Below, in pieces: positions 41,936 through 51,106 of a stretch of DNA of 64,000 nt. The stretch's first letter is position 1. Each line of letters starts with the position of its first letter. The notes below the pieces were generated by a model that saw nothing but the letters and a program-made list of their open reading frames with translations, had not been told where the DNA came from and made no database searches. The stretch comes from JAKSCF01 sp028279945 (GTDB lineage: Bacteria; Bacillota; Clostridia; Peptostreptococcales; JAAYPU01): assembly GCA_028279945.1 (NCBI GenBank), contig JANQMT010000078.1, positions 1 through 64,000 on the forward strand, written 5' to 3'. A program made the translations under genes and the position numbers.

Positions 41936-42756
41936 CTATTCACCTCCTTTGGATCCAAAATATCTCTCACACTATCTCCCAGCAGATTAAAGCAGGCAAC
42001 TAAGATAAGTATGGCAAGTCCCGGCGGCAGCATCTGCATCGGATTTGTAAGCATTACGTTTTTAGCTTCACTTAACATAGCCCCCCATTCCGGTGTAGGC
42101 GGCTGCACGCCTAAGCCAAGAAAAGACAATGTAGATATATTTATAATGACCCATCCCATATCCAGAGTTGCAAGTATAACAATCTCAGAAAAAACATTAG
42201 GCAAAAGATGTCTGAACATAATAAAACTCTTACTTGTACCAATGGCTGTAGAGTACAGCATATAGTTTTTATGTCGGTATTTTACAACAATACCTCTTAT
42301 CATCCTTGCATACCAAGCCCATTTTATGACAATATTGGCTATAATCACATTTTCAATTCCTACGCCAAGTATACCAACAATAGCTAATATCATTACCTGG
42401 CTTGGAAAAGAAAGCATTATATCACATAAACGCATCATCAGTTCATCCACTATTCCCTCGAAAAATCCTGATATGAACCCAATCACCGTTCCTATAATTA
42501 TTGTGCAGCCCATGGTTAAAAGAGATAAGAATACCGTTGTACGAATACCATAAACCACTCGTGAATAAATACAGCGGCCAAGATTATCCGTTCCAAAAGG
42601 ATACTCCCATGTAGGTTCGGAATATTTATTCAAAATATCCTGATCTAAAGGATCATGTGCAGCAAAAAAAGGCGCCAATATCCCTATGAACATAACAAGA
42701 AAAATGACTGCAACAGCTATGACTGCAACAGGGTCTTTTATTAATTTTGCCATCAT
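41932..42756 (-). CDS. nikC: Nickel/peptide ABC transporter permease, NikC-like
   Basis: 274 residues: long N-terminal membrane segment, FGTDNLGRCIYSRVVYG (typical of DppC/NikC), and the ATPase-coupling EAA loop with LSFLGLGVQPPTPEWG. It overlaps both neighbours by 4 bp, showing tight translational coupling. Confidence 0.9.
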   Translation of the reverse strand: MMAKLIKDPVAVIAVAVIFLVMFIGILAPFFAAHDPLDQDILNKYSEPTWEYPFGTDNLGRCIYSRVVYGIRTTVFLSLLTMGCTIIIGTVIGFISGFFEGIVDELMMRLCDIMLSFPSQVMILAIVGILGVGIENVIIANIVIKWAWYARMIRGIVVKYRHKNYMLYSTAIGTSKSFIMFRHLLPNVFSEIVILATLDMGWVIINISTLSFLGLGVQPPTPEWGAMLSEAKNVMLTNPMQMLPPGLAILILVACFNLLGDSVRDILDPKEVNR

Positions 42757-43694
42757 ACTTCCACCGTTTTTTTCAATCTTGGATCAATGATTACTTGTAT
42801 AATATCAACCAATAGATTGCAAAATACAAATAGTACGCCCATCATTAGGATATAGGCTTGAATTATAGGATAATCTCTATTAAAAATCGCTGTAATACAA
42901 AGCCTTCCAATCCCGGGAATGGCAAAAATATTTTCTATAACAAAGGTTCCGGCAATGAGCTTTACAATACTCATGCCTAAAGCATTCATTGAGGTTTGTA
43001 AGGAATTTTTGAGAAGATGTTTCATGACTACCGAATTTTCTTTAATGCCCCTTGCTCTTAAATAAAACACATAATCTTCATTCATATTTTCAAGCATACT
43101 GTTGCGTATAAGTCTTACATAGGTTGCAATATAAGTAAGGCTCAGTGTCATGGAAGGTAATATATAATACCTTAGTGAAGTAGCTCCATTTGTGGGAAAC
43201 CATTTTAGATTTAATGCAAATAACCATATGAACAGCAGCCCTGCCCAATAGTTGGGCATAGCAGTACCAATAAACACTATAAATCTGGTGACTCTGTCAA
43301 AAAAGCTGTTTTTAAAAACAGCACTAAGTATTCCAATTGGAATACTTAGTGTAGTTACCATAATAAAAGACAGCGTCGCTAGAATTAAGGTAGGGGGAAT
43401 ACTTCTGGCAATCTCCCCTACTACTGTTCTATTGTTATTAATGTATGATGTTCCTAAATCCAGCCTAAACAAATCCCCCAGCCATTTGACATATCTGATG
43501 GGAAATGGGTCATTGAGTCCCAGTTCCTCCCTCATATCTTCAATGGTCTCCTCAGTAGGAATTATTTCATTTACCCTAAGGGCAACTTCAGCCGGGTCAG
43601 ATGGAATAAAGCTCATCAACAGGAATGAGATGAAAGAGATTGCCAGCAGCATTGGTATTGCTAATAACATTCTTCTAATAATATATCTCTTCAT
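42753..43694 (-). CDS. nikB: Nickel/peptide ABC transporter permease, NikB-like
   Basis: 313 residues: N-terminal IRRMLLAIPMLLAISFISFLL, the SFIPSDPAE segment of DppB/NikB permeases, and the EAA loop RARGIKENSVVMKHLLKNSL. Forms the channel with the NikC-like protein. Starts 13 bp after nikA. Confidence 0.9.
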   Translation of the reverse strand: MKRYIIRRMLLAIPMLLAISFISFLLMSFIPSDPAEVALRVNEIIPTEETIEDMREELGLNDPFPIRYVKWLGDLFRLDLGTSYINNNRTVVGEIARSIPPTLILATLSFIMVTTLSIPIGILSAVFKNSFFDRVTRFIVFIGTAMPNYWAGLLFIWLFALNLKWFPTNGATSLRYYILPSMTLSLTYIATYVRLIRNSMLENMNEDYVFYLRARGIKENSVVMKHLLKNSLQTSMNALGMSIVKLIAGTFVIENIFAIPGIGRLCITAIFNRDYPIIQAYILMMGVLFVFCNLLVDIIQVIIDPRLKKTVEV

Positions 43695-43707
43695 AATATT
43701 CTCCTTA

Positions 43708-45351
43708 TTAGTCTACCAACATTCTCTCCATAGGCACCTCAAATTGAGATGGATTAAAGGTTACATTTTTAACTTTATCATTAAATACCGCTCTATTTCT
43801 TTCATAGGTAAGGGGAAGGTATACAGCCTCATTATGCAGGGTTTCCAGAACATATTTATAGTGTTCTTGACGCTTAGCTTCATCTACACTTTTAAGTGCA
43901 TCTAAGATATTTTGATCTAATTCTTCCTTATTCTCAAGTCCTAATTGAGCAAAATAATCACCATATACAGGGTTTCTCATACCCCCTATAAAGGATTGTG
44001 GATCATAAGGTGTTCCCCAGGAAATATTAAAAGTGATAGTAAAATCTCCTGCCTTCATACGATCTCTATATGCCTGCTCCTCTTCTCCAAGAATATTTAT
44101 CTTGATACCAACCTTTCCATATTCTCCTTGCAAAAACTCTGCAATAGATTTATCTATGGGCTTATTGCTGTCATAATTCAATGTAATATTTAATTCTTTA
44201 CCATCCTTCATACGATATTTATTGTCGGATGTCAACATCCAGCCAGCCTCATCCAATAGACTTGATGCTTTTTCACGGCTGAATTCATAAGGCGTCAGCC
44301 CTATATCGGCATAGGGAACTGTGGGTGCGAATAAAGTATCAGCAGGGCTCTCAACCCCGGAGAAAATGCCTTCTGAAATAGTAGCTTTATCTGTAGCATA
44401 TAAAATTGCTTTACGAACAAGTACATCCCCTAAAATCTTATGGGTTGTATTCATCAACATCATTCTTGTTGCCAATGGCTCTGAAATGACTGAACTATAT
44501 CCATCCATTGCTGTAAATTTACTAAAGGTTTCAGCATCAACCATATTTGTACCGTAAATCAAATCAACTTCACCGTTTTCGAGGGCAAGGGTTCTTGTTT
44601 GATTATCCGGAATTACTTTTGCAATAATCTTATCAATCTGCGGCTTTGCTCCCCAATATGCGTCATTTACAACAAAAACGGAATATTGGTCAACTTTATT
44701 TTCCTTCAGCACATATGGGCCGGTACCATTCATTTCTGTTACACCATTTTTTGAGGTTCCATCAATAAATGACTCAGGTGAGATGAAACGAAATGGTCTT
44801 GTCACACCAAGCTCCACTAAAAATGGGTAGTACGGCTCTGCCAACCTAAGGGTAAGTTCATATTCATCGGTTGCCTCAACGCACTCACCGCCGGCATCCT
44901 TTACGGCCATCATCAACTGAACTGACTCAAGCCATGTATGTCTTTCTGCATTATCAAGTATTGCATCAAAGTTAGCCTTTGCTGTTTCTGCATTAAACTT
45001 GACACCATCATGAAACGTTACATCTTCTCTTAATTTAAAAGTATATGTAAGCCCGTCCTCTGATACCTCATAGTTTTCTGCTAACCAAGGTTCAAAACTC
45101 CCATCATCGCTAATTCGTATCAATGATTCAAAAAGTAGATTCTGTGCAAATAACTCTCCACTATATATATGTGGATTCAAATCTCTTAAATCTCTAAAGT
45201 TAACGTAAGTAAGTACTTTTGCTTCAACGGCTTTCTCTGCATCAGACTTTTGCTGAGCAGGTTCGGCTTCTGATCCACAGCCTGTAATCATGCTAACCAT
45301 AATCCCTAATATGAGTATCCATATCATTCTATGTTTTTTCATTTTAATCAT
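43708..45351 (-). CDS. nikA: Nickel/metallophore-type substrate-binding lipoprotein, NikA-like
   Basis: 547 residues, lipobox MITGCG (Cys ~25). It shows the SBP family 5 pattern and several stretches close to NikA: DLNPHIYSGELFAQN, RHTWLESV, YYPFLVELGVTRPFRFISPE, ADTLFAPTVPYADIGL, NEAVYLPLTYE. NikA-like proteins bind nickel with a small organic ligand; related Cnt systems bind opine metallophores. A Fur-like site at 45371-45390 precedes it and a LysR gene lies just upstream. Confidence 0.88.
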   Translation of the reverse strand: MIKMKKHRMIWILILGIMVSMITGCGSEAEPAQQKSDAEKAVEAKVLTYVNFRDLRDLNPHIYSGELFAQNLLFESLIRISDDGSFEPWLAENYEVSEDGLTYTFKLREDVTFHDGVKFNAETAKANFDAILDNAERHTWLESVQLMMAVKDAGGECVEATDEYELTLRLAEPYYPFLVELGVTRPFRFISPESFIDGTSKNGVTEMNGTGPYVLKENKVDQYSVFVVNDAYWGAKPQIDKIIAKVIPDNQTRTLALENGEVDLIYGTNMVDAETFSKFTAMDGYSSVISEPLATRMMLMNTTHKILGDVLVRKAILYATDKATISEGIFSGVESPADTLFAPTVPYADIGLTPYEFSREKASSLLDEAGWMLTSDNKYRMKDGKELNITLNYDSNKPIDKSIAEFLQGEYGKVGIKINILGEEEQAYRDRMKAGDFTITFNISWGTPYDPQSFIGGMRNPVYGDYFAQLGLENKEELDQNILDALKSVDEAKRQEHYKYVLETLHNEAVYLPLTYERNRAVFNDKVKNVTFNPSQFEVPMERMLVD

Positions 45352-45370
45352 TTTTCTCCCTCATCTTATT

Positions 45371-45390
45371 GATATTGATTTTCATTACTA
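45371..45390. promoter_or_regulatory. Fur-box-like site before nikA
   Basis: GATATTGATTTTCATTACTA, 19 bp upstream of the nikA start; its first 17 bases are identical to the site before the LysR gene. Confidence 0.55.
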
Positions 45391-45451
45391 TATCACATAA
45401 AAATAACCAAGGGCTAATTCTATTTAGGCATAGTTGGATTATAACAAATCG

Positions 45452-46372
45452 TTATACCACTTCACGTGCTAACAACTGATTCAAATAGCATAAGAAATCA
45501 TTCTCCTGCTCACTCAAGATGTGTCCGTTCCGAGTTACAAAACCAATTGATAAACAATCGGAGCATCCTTCAATGTCTATTTTATGAATAGATTCGTCTT
45601 TATATTTAATATTTATTAAGTCCAATCCTATGGTACATAAATCTGTATGTTTCAGCATATTCATCATAACGTGGTCGCTATTGGTATGTACAACATGTTT
45701 CAACTGGTTAAGCTTGACGGCATCTTGACTTAACACGTCAATATGATCCATGACTGAAAAGTAATCCCTTTTTCCCTGTATAAATTTCTGATTCTGTAAA
45801 GCCTCATAGGGGATGGATTTCAGATCGTAGTATGGATGACTGGGACCTACATATAAGCAAAGTTTGCAATGCTTTAGCATATGGAAGGTTAGATTCTTTG
45901 GATGTAAGATTTGTTTGAAGGTATGTTCCTGATGGTTGGGATAATAAACAATACCCAAGTTTGCGGAAAAGGACTGAACATACTCAACCACCTCTTCTAC
46001 AGTGCCCGATAGGAATTCAATGTGAAGTTGAGAATCAAGATGATCCATGTAGTATTGAGTAAGTTTACGTGCTATCATATTGCTTGGATACGATGCCACT
46101 TTTAACTGGTCGTAAGATATATTGCCGGCCAGCTCCTCAATAATATGAGCTGTTTTAAGCATGTTCTTAGCATAATCATAAACCTGTTCACCGAAATTAG
46201 TTAAAGAAACTCCTTTTGAAGTTCGTTCTAATATTTTAACTGATAGTTCTCTTTCAAGGTTGCGCAAAACCTTGCTCACATTAGGCTGCGAAGTATAAAG
46301 CCTTTCAGCCGCTTTATTGAGGCTTCTGCTTTCCACAGCAGCCGCCAGATATTCCATTTGCTTCAGTTCCAT
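45452..46372 (-). CDS. LysR-family transcriptional regulator
   Basis: 306 residues. The N-terminal winged helix (YLAAAVESRSLNKAAERLYTSQPNVSKVLRNLE) is followed by a periplasmic-binding-like effector domain. It lies upstream of nikA on the same strand, so it probably regulates the nik operon. Its own start is preceded by a Fur-like site at 46392-46411. Confidence 0.92.
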   Translation of the reverse strand: MELKQMEYLAAAVESRSLNKAAERLYTSQPNVSKVLRNLERELSVKILERTSKGVSLTNFGEQVYDYAKNMLKTAHIIEELAGNISYDQLKVASYPSNMIARKLTQYYMDHLDSQLHIEFLSGTVEEVVEYVQSFSANLGIVYYPNHQEHTFKQILHPKNLTFHMLKHCKLCLYVGPSHPYYDLKSIPYEALQNQKFIQGKRDYFSVMDHIDVLSQDAVKLNQLKHVVHTNSDHVMMNMLKHTDLCTIGLDLINIKYKDESIHKIDIEGCSDCLSIGFVTRNGHILSEQENDFLCYLNQLLAREVV

Positions 46373-46391
46373 GACACACCTCTTTCTACCG

Positions 46392-46411
46392 GATATTGAT
46401 TTTCATTATCA
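46392..46411. promoter_or_regulatory. Fur-box-like site before the LysR gene
   Basis: GATATTGATTTTCATTATCA contains TGATTTT-C-ATTATCA, 12 of 14 positions of the 7-1-7 Fur pattern, 20 bp upstream of the start. Confidence 0.6.
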
Positions 46412-46568
46412 TATGGATTCATTTTACCACTTTGTTTAATAATTTTCAGCTTCTATATGCCATATCTATAAGTCGTATAAAAAAATTCACATGAAAATCC
46501 GATCATATCTTCATCCCATTCCACATGGGATTGCTCATGAATATATAGATAATAAAAAGTAAACAAAG

Positions 46569-46602
46569 AACCCTTCATATTATTGCAATAATACAAAGGG
46601 TT
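46569..46602 (-). terminator. Terminator after the sensor kinase
   Basis: AACCCTT/AAGGGTT stem with an inner ATTATTGCAATAAT dyad, 31 bp past the kinase stop; T-rich tail on the minus strand. Confidence 0.6.
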
Positions 46603-46632
46603 ACAAATATTAAAAATTTAATGTAACAAGCA

Positions 46633-48615
46633 TTATAATGCCTCTTCATATTGAAGTATTTCAATGGTTGCTGCAAATAAATCTCCGTGTATTTCTAAAT
46701 GAAGCTTTCCATTTTGAATCTCAGTTAAGCTTTTAGCTATGGATAATCCCAATCCGCTGCCGTCACTGCCTCTGGATTCATCACCTCTTTTAAAACGCTC
46801 TATTAACTCATCTACAGGGATATTAAGTTCATGCTCTGAAATATTTTTAAAACAAATGGATATCATTTTGTCATGATTCTCTACATCAATGTAGACTCTG
46901 GAACCTTTCAGTGAGTATTTAAGTATATTAGACAATAAATTTTCAATAACCCTCCAAAGCAATTTTCCATCTGCATTTGCAAATACTTTTTCCTCGGGAT
47001 AATTCACCCTGATATCATAACCTCTCTCTTCAATTTTTTCATGTAACTCCCCTAACCCTTGAGTAATCAAAGATTCAATATCTATCTTTTCACTATTGGC
47101 ATTAATATTGCCGGTAGAAGCCTTGGATGCTTCAAACAAGTCATCTGTAAGGGATTTGAGTCGTAAAGATTTTTGTTCTATGACTTCAATATATTTTTCT
47201 TTTTTCGCTGTGTCTTCTTCTTTTTTTAATAAATCCACATAAGTAATGATAGACGTTAGAGGCGTTCTTATATCGTGAGAAACATTTGTAATAAGCTCTG
47301 TTTTTAAGCGCTCGCTTTTCAATTTATTATCTACAGCCTGTGACAGTCCTTGGTTAATGTTATTGATATTTTCAGCCAGCACTTTAAGTTCCCCTTTTGA
47401 AGCTATCTCTATTCTATGATAATAGTTGCCTTTTTTAATCTCCTCAATCCCCTCTTTTATGGCTTTATAGTCTTTGACTTTTTTAAGCATCTGCCACAAT
47501 GCCAAACCTATAGGCACAGAAATTACTAAAGCCTGTAAGATTAACACTGAAGGAGGTATATAAAATGAATAAAATATATTTACCGGAAAAAAAATTGCTA
47601 TAAGTAAAATAAGTGAATAACCTACCACAATATAAACCGTTTTTCTACCCATATTCCCCTGAATATATATTTCTTTAATCAGCAAAAATGTTTTATGCAG
47701 ACCCTTAGATACCAGAGTATGTTTAACAATAGTCTTGTTTTTAATATGCCTTATCAAGGATAAAAACAAAGTTAACACAGCACAGCCGAAAACAAACGTT
47801 TCTGCGAATAATGCCGGAATTAAGAATTCAATATTATCATACACAAAAAAGAAATAGCTTGAAATCTGTACCCATACAGCAATGATGCATACACATAAAA
47901 ATACATTCATATCATTATAAAGGGTATCCGAAAATCCTAAATATATTTTCTTATCCTGAAAAGTCTTTCTTCCGGTTAATGCAGCAAGAATTATAAATGC
48001 AATAAGACACCCTAAAGCAAGTCCTATCATGGCATATACATATCGATTTATCTCTGTTTTTTGTAATTGCCAGATACTCAACTTATCTTGTAAATACGCA
48101 TCGGTTAATCCCAAGTAAATACAATTATACTCCCCCGGTTCTATTTCCTGTACAACTTTTCTAAAGCTATAATATCTATCTAAATTATCAATTATATCCA
48201 ACGGATAAGCTTCCACTCCTGATTCATCTATCAGAATATACGCGGGATAATCCATATAAACCGCTTTATTAAGACTTCCCTGACCCATTATATTAAAATA
48301 ATTGTATTGTAACCCCTCATATTTTTTTAATTTATTCAATTTGTTCTGTAGTATTTGACTTTCATTGTGGGTTAATTCATCGATTACATTAAGGTTTATA
48401 TTTTCTTCATGAAACTCAATGAATTCTATAATATCTGTAGCAAACACTCTGCTCTTGTAGTAATTTTCCTCAAATATCCTTTCTACACCATAAGTTTTCT
48501 CTAAATTGGCCAGTAAGGTAACGCTCACCGTAAAGCATCCAATGATTAATATGAAACAGATTACTTTTATAAAAGGGATTATATTAAAATTAAATTTTTT
48601 CAACTTTATATCCAA
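46633..48615 (-). CDS. Membrane sensor histidine kinase
   Basis: 660 residues: one N-terminal membrane segment, an extracytoplasmic region of ~150 residues, about six further membrane segments (~195-385), HAMP-like stretch, dimerisation/phosphorylation helix with NVSHDIRTPLTSIITY (His ~450), and an ATPase domain with GDESRGSDGSGLGLSIAK. It overlaps the response regulator gene by 26 bp. The large polytopic sensor is of the VanS/clostridial type; the signal is unknown. Confidence 0.92.
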   Translation of the reverse strand: MDIKLKKFNFNIIPFIKVICFILIIGCFTVSVTLLANLEKTYGVERIFEENYYKSRVFATDIIEFIEFHEENINLNVIDELTHNESQILQNKLNKLKKYEGLQYNYFNIMGQGSLNKAVYMDYPAYILIDESGVEAYPLDIIDNLDRYYSFRKVVQEIEPGEYNCIYLGLTDAYLQDKLSIWQLQKTEINRYVYAMIGLALGCLIAFIILAALTGRKTFQDKKIYLGFSDTLYNDMNVFLCVCIIAVWVQISSYFFFVYDNIEFLIPALFAETFVFGCAVLTLFLSLIRHIKNKTIVKHTLVSKGLHKTFLLIKEIYIQGNMGRKTVYIVVGYSLILLIAIFFPVNIFYSFYIPPSVLILQALVISVPIGLALWQMLKKVKDYKAIKEGIEEIKKGNYYHRIEIASKGELKVLAENINNINQGLSQAVDNKLKSERLKTELITNVSHDIRTPLTSIITYVDLLKKEEDTAKKEKYIEVIEQKSLRLKSLTDDLFEASKASTGNINANSEKIDIESLITQGLGELHEKIEERGYDIRVNYPEEKVFANADGKLLWRVIENLLSNILKYSLKGSRVYIDVENHDKMISICFKNISEHELNIPVDELIERFKRGDESRGSDGSGLGLSIAKSLTEIQNGKLHLEIHGDLFAATIEILQYEEAL

Positions 48616-49276
48616 TGCCCCACACCACCTTTAAGTATTTTGGTTCTTTTGTGTTAATTTCAATTTGTTCTCTTATTTTTCTAATATGAACTGCCACCGT
48701 ATTCTCGGAATTAATGGATGCTTCCCCCCATATTTGCTCATATATCTGATCAATAGAAAATACCCTTCCCGCATTTTCAGTTAAGAGTTTTAAAATTTTA
48801 TATTGTATTGGCGTAAGTTTCACTTCTACACCATCTACCGTTACTTTTTTACATTCATCGTCTATCTCTAATCCACCCGTCTTAAAAACATTTTTTCTGG
48901 TTTCTATACCCCCAAATGTTGTAAATCTTCTCAACTGAGATTTCACACGAGCCAGTAATTCTAAAGGATTAAAAGGCTTAGTGACATAATCATCTGCCCC
49001 CATGTTAAGACCCATAATTTTATCCGTATTCTCAGCTTTTGCAGACAACATAATCACAGGTATATTCTGACTTTCTCTTATTTTCATAGTTGCTTTTAAG
49101 CCATCCATTTCAGGCATCATTATATCTATAATCATCAACTGAATCTCTTCTTTTTCAATTTGCTCTAAAGCTTCCAAACCATTATAAGCCTTAAAAACTT
49201 TATAACCCTCATTCTTTAAATATATCTCTATAGCTTCTACGATCTCTCTATCGTCATCACAAACCAAAATATTCAC
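48590..49276 (-). CDS. OmpR-family response regulator
   Basis: 228 residues: receiver domain with DDD at the start, phosphorylation Asp in LMIIDIMMPEMDG (near 51), Thr/Lys in MLSAKAE and DYVTKPFNPLE; C-terminal winged helix ending AVHIRKIREQIEINTKEPKYLKVV. Partner of the following sensor kinase. Target genes are not evident nearby. Confidence 0.94.
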   Translation of the reverse strand: MNILVCDDDREIVEAIEIYLKNEGYKVFKAYNGLEALEQIEKEEIQLMIIDIMMPEMDGLKATMKIRESQNIPVIMLSAKAENTDKIMGLNMGADDYVTKPFNPLELLARVKSQLRRFTTFGGIETRKNVFKTGGLEIDDECKKVTVDGVEVKLTPIQYKILKLLTENAGRVFSIDQIYEQIWGEASINSENTVAVHIRKIREQIEINTKEPKYLKVVWGIGYKVEKI

Positions 49277-49500
49277 GATGTATCACCTCGACACGTATTT
49301 TTACCCAACATATTATATCACACCTTTCTATTCGGTATCCCGTATAGATGTATACCTATACAAACTGTACCTCTTTCCTCTTAGACATCATAGCAAGAAA
49401 ATTTTAAGAAATATAAAATAAAAATCTTAAGATTTTCTTAATTTTTGATACCCCAGCCGGCAAAAAAGCATTGATGCATTAATAAATTGGGACGTAAAAA

Positions 49501-49522
49501 AAGAACCATATCTGTGGTCCTT
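49501..49522 (-). terminator. Terminator after the DUF192 gene
   Basis: AAGAACCA/TGGTCCTT stem (one G-U pair) followed by a run of T on the minus strand, 6 bp past the stop at 49528. Confidence 0.75.
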
Positions 49523-49527
49523 CTGCT

Positions 49528-49902
49528 TTACTCTTGAATACTCACTAAATGCGTGGTCAGAATAATAATTTTATCATTTAATTTTATATTCTTTTTCTTA
49601 ATGGAATGACAAGGCATTTCAATGACCGTCTTTGAATTTTTAACATATCCGCTTACTCGCCAAGGTTTAAGATTCTCTATGCGTCCAATAACTTTACCGG
49701 ACGCATCTAAAAAAACAACATCAATTGAAAACCTCATAAATAACATATGAATGCTCTTACATGGCTTTATACAAAGCGCTTGATCTTCCTCAATTTTACT
49801 TTTTCCTGCCAAGCCTATCAATCGATCAAAAAAATGGGTTGTCATAGCCGCATTTTTAAATAATACTCGATTTTTTTCATTTAAGATGACTACTTTTTTC
49901 AC
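49528..49902 (-). CDS. DUF192 protein
   Basis: 124 residues: family core KSIHMLFMRFSIDVVFLDASGKVIGRIENLKPWR. No signal peptide is apparent. DUF192 proteins are of unknown function and are often found next to Tad/Flp pilus genes. GTG start 9 bp after the stop of the TadE-like peptide, with AAAGGAG between them, so the two are co-translated. It lies downstream of the c-di-GMP riboswitch. Confidence 0.85.
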   Translation of the reverse strand: MKKVVILNEKNRVLFKNAAMTTHFFDRLIGLAGKSKIEEDQALCIKPCKSIHMLFMRFSIDVVFLDASGKVIGRIENLKPWRVSGYVKNSKTVIEMPCHSIKKKNIKLNDKIIILTTHLVSIQE

Positions 49903-49912
49903 AATTACTCCT

Positions 49913-50059
49913 TTACTCCACCCTCATACTTGTACTCGTTTGTATCTCATAAGGATTTGCAATGATTAAAAAAAGTAAAAGAGGAAGTATTGGTGCAAAC
50001 TCAACAATGGATTGGCCTATTTTATTGTTTATTATTTGAATCTTAAAGAGTTTCATCAT
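49913..50059 (-). CDS. Short TadE-like pseudopilin peptide
   Basis: 48 residues from ATG 50059 (or 50056), behind AAAGGAGG. It has a class III prepilin-like leader: basic start, then IGQSIVEF, where cleavage after Gly and Glu at +5 fit A24 prepilin peptidases. The hydrophobic stretch APILPLLLFLII follows, and the tail is short and polar. TadE proteins normally run ~120 residues or more, so this is either truncated or a minimal form. It sits between a c-di-GMP riboswitch and DUF192; a prepilin peptidase gene lies just upstream. Confidence 0.7.
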   Translation of the reverse strand: MMKLFKIQIINNKIGQSIVEFAPILPLLLFLIIANPYEIQTSTSMRVE

Positions 50060-50103
50060 ACTTCCTCCTTTTAACTATGTTAAATTAGAACCCAAAATAA
50101 TAT

Positions 50104-50128
50104 AGCCTTAACCGATATAGTTAAAGCC
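50104..50128 (-). terminator. Second hairpin downstream of the riboswitch
   Basis: AGCCTTAA/TTAAAGCC stem, a near copy of the hairpin at 50153-50177, but with a weak T tract. It may be a duplicated terminator or an expression-platform element. Confidence 0.5.
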
Positions 50129-50145
50129 ATTATAAAATCATAGAA

Positions 50146-50177
50146 CAAAAAAAGCCTTAACCGACATAATTAAAGCT
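50146..50177 (-). terminator. Riboswitch-linked intrinsic terminator
   Basis: AGCTTTAA/TTAAGGCT stem (minus strand) followed by seven T. It is ~35 nt downstream of the c-di-GMP aptamer and upstream of the TadE-like gene, the expected place of an expression platform. Confidence 0.75.
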
Positions 50178-50210
50178 AGTGTTTCTAATCAAGAAGCTAC
50201 TAATAATCTT

Positions 50211-50292
50211 CGGCGACCCAGCCACCATAGTCCATTGACCTTAGGCCTGTGATTTTGCGTCCCTGCTTTTCAACAAGTTTGCCATTATCGGT
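50211..50292 (-). promoter_or_regulatory. Cyclic di-GMP-I (GEMM) riboswitch
   Basis: The minus strand carries the aptamer's conserved parts in order: GGCAAAC, a GAAA-containing hairpin (UUGUUGAAAAGCA), GGGACGCAAA, CACAGGCCUAAGG, and the closing GGUGGCUGGGUCGCC. These match the GEMM-I consensus in sequence and spacing. It controls the downstream TadE-like and DUF192 genes; the sense of control is not certain, but the nearby terminator indicates transcriptional control. Confidence 0.92.
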
Positions 50293-50389
50293 TTATAATC
50301 ATCATATTCAATTATGGTTTTATTATATTTTCAACATTTGCATTTTGTCAATTAGTAATTATTGGTAATTTTTTTTATTAAAATATCTT

Positions 50390-50983
50390 TCATATTAGAC
50401 CGGTAAATGAACTATAAGTCGCCCATATTTTCGTACCATACAGCATCGTAAAAAATGCTGCTGCTGCTATAAACGGTCCGTAAGGAATAAAATCTTTTCG
50501 ACCTTTCTTTCCAGTCACCAAAAGTATGGTAGAAACGATGCCCCCAATGAAAAAAGATAGTACCGTAATCATAAAGATTGGCTGAAGTCCCAGCCATAGC
50601 CCCAATACTGCCATAAGTTTGATATCCCCGCCTCCCATTGCATTGGTAAGGATTGCAATAAGTAAAAATATCCCCCCTCCAACCAGAAATCCAAGGATAT
50701 GTGAAAGTATACTTTCTTGATACAGAAAAAATTTAATCATCAAAAAAACAACTGCTAAAATTAATCCAATCCAATTAATCTTATCGGGTATTTCCATCGT
50801 CTTGATATCTATGACCGTAATCACTAACAAAATAGATGTGAGCAAAGCATATTCCAGTAACTCTAATGACCATCCAACCCTTAAATATATCCATACAAAC
50901 AAAAAAAAGGTTAAAGGTGTCATCATCAACCACAATTTTTTCAAAAAAACACCCCTATTCTTATTGGTAACTATTACTATCAT
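50390..50983 (-). CDS. A24-family prepilin peptidase
   Basis: Up to 197 residues, six or so membrane segments. The two catalytic aspartates appear in VIDIKTMEIPDKI and GGGDIK. It cleaves (and may methylate) prepilins of type IV or Tad systems. No separate N-terminal methylase domain with Cys motifs is seen, so it is the short TadV/CpaA-like form. The exact start is uncertain; a TTG near 50941 with AGGGG upstream is a good candidate. Upstream of the riboswitch, same strand. Confidence 0.85.
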   Translation of the reverse strand: MIVIVTNKNRGVFLKKLWLMMTPLTFFLFVWIYLRVGWSLELLEYALLTSILLVITVIDIKTMEIPDKINWIGLILAVVFLMIKFFLYQESILSHILGFLVGGGIFLLIAILTNAMGGGDIKLMAVLGLWLGLQPIFMITVLSFFIGGIVSTILLVTGKKGRKDFIPYGPFIAAAAFFTMLYGTKIWATYSSFTGLI

Positions 50984-51087
50984 AACATTATTTTGTTCTT
51001 TATTCTATTATCAATCTTTTAGATCTTAATAAGTCCGAATCATTGGATGATTATTTTAACCGACTATAAAATATGTCTTATTTGCAG

Positions 51088-51106
51088 TACTATGATTATC
51101 ATAGTA
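51088..51106. repeat. Perfect 9-bp palindrome at the RND gene end
   Basis: TACTATGAT-T-ATCATAGTA spans the last codons of the RND gene. No T tract. Could be an operator for the prepilin peptidase transcript or a weak terminator. Confidence 0.55.
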
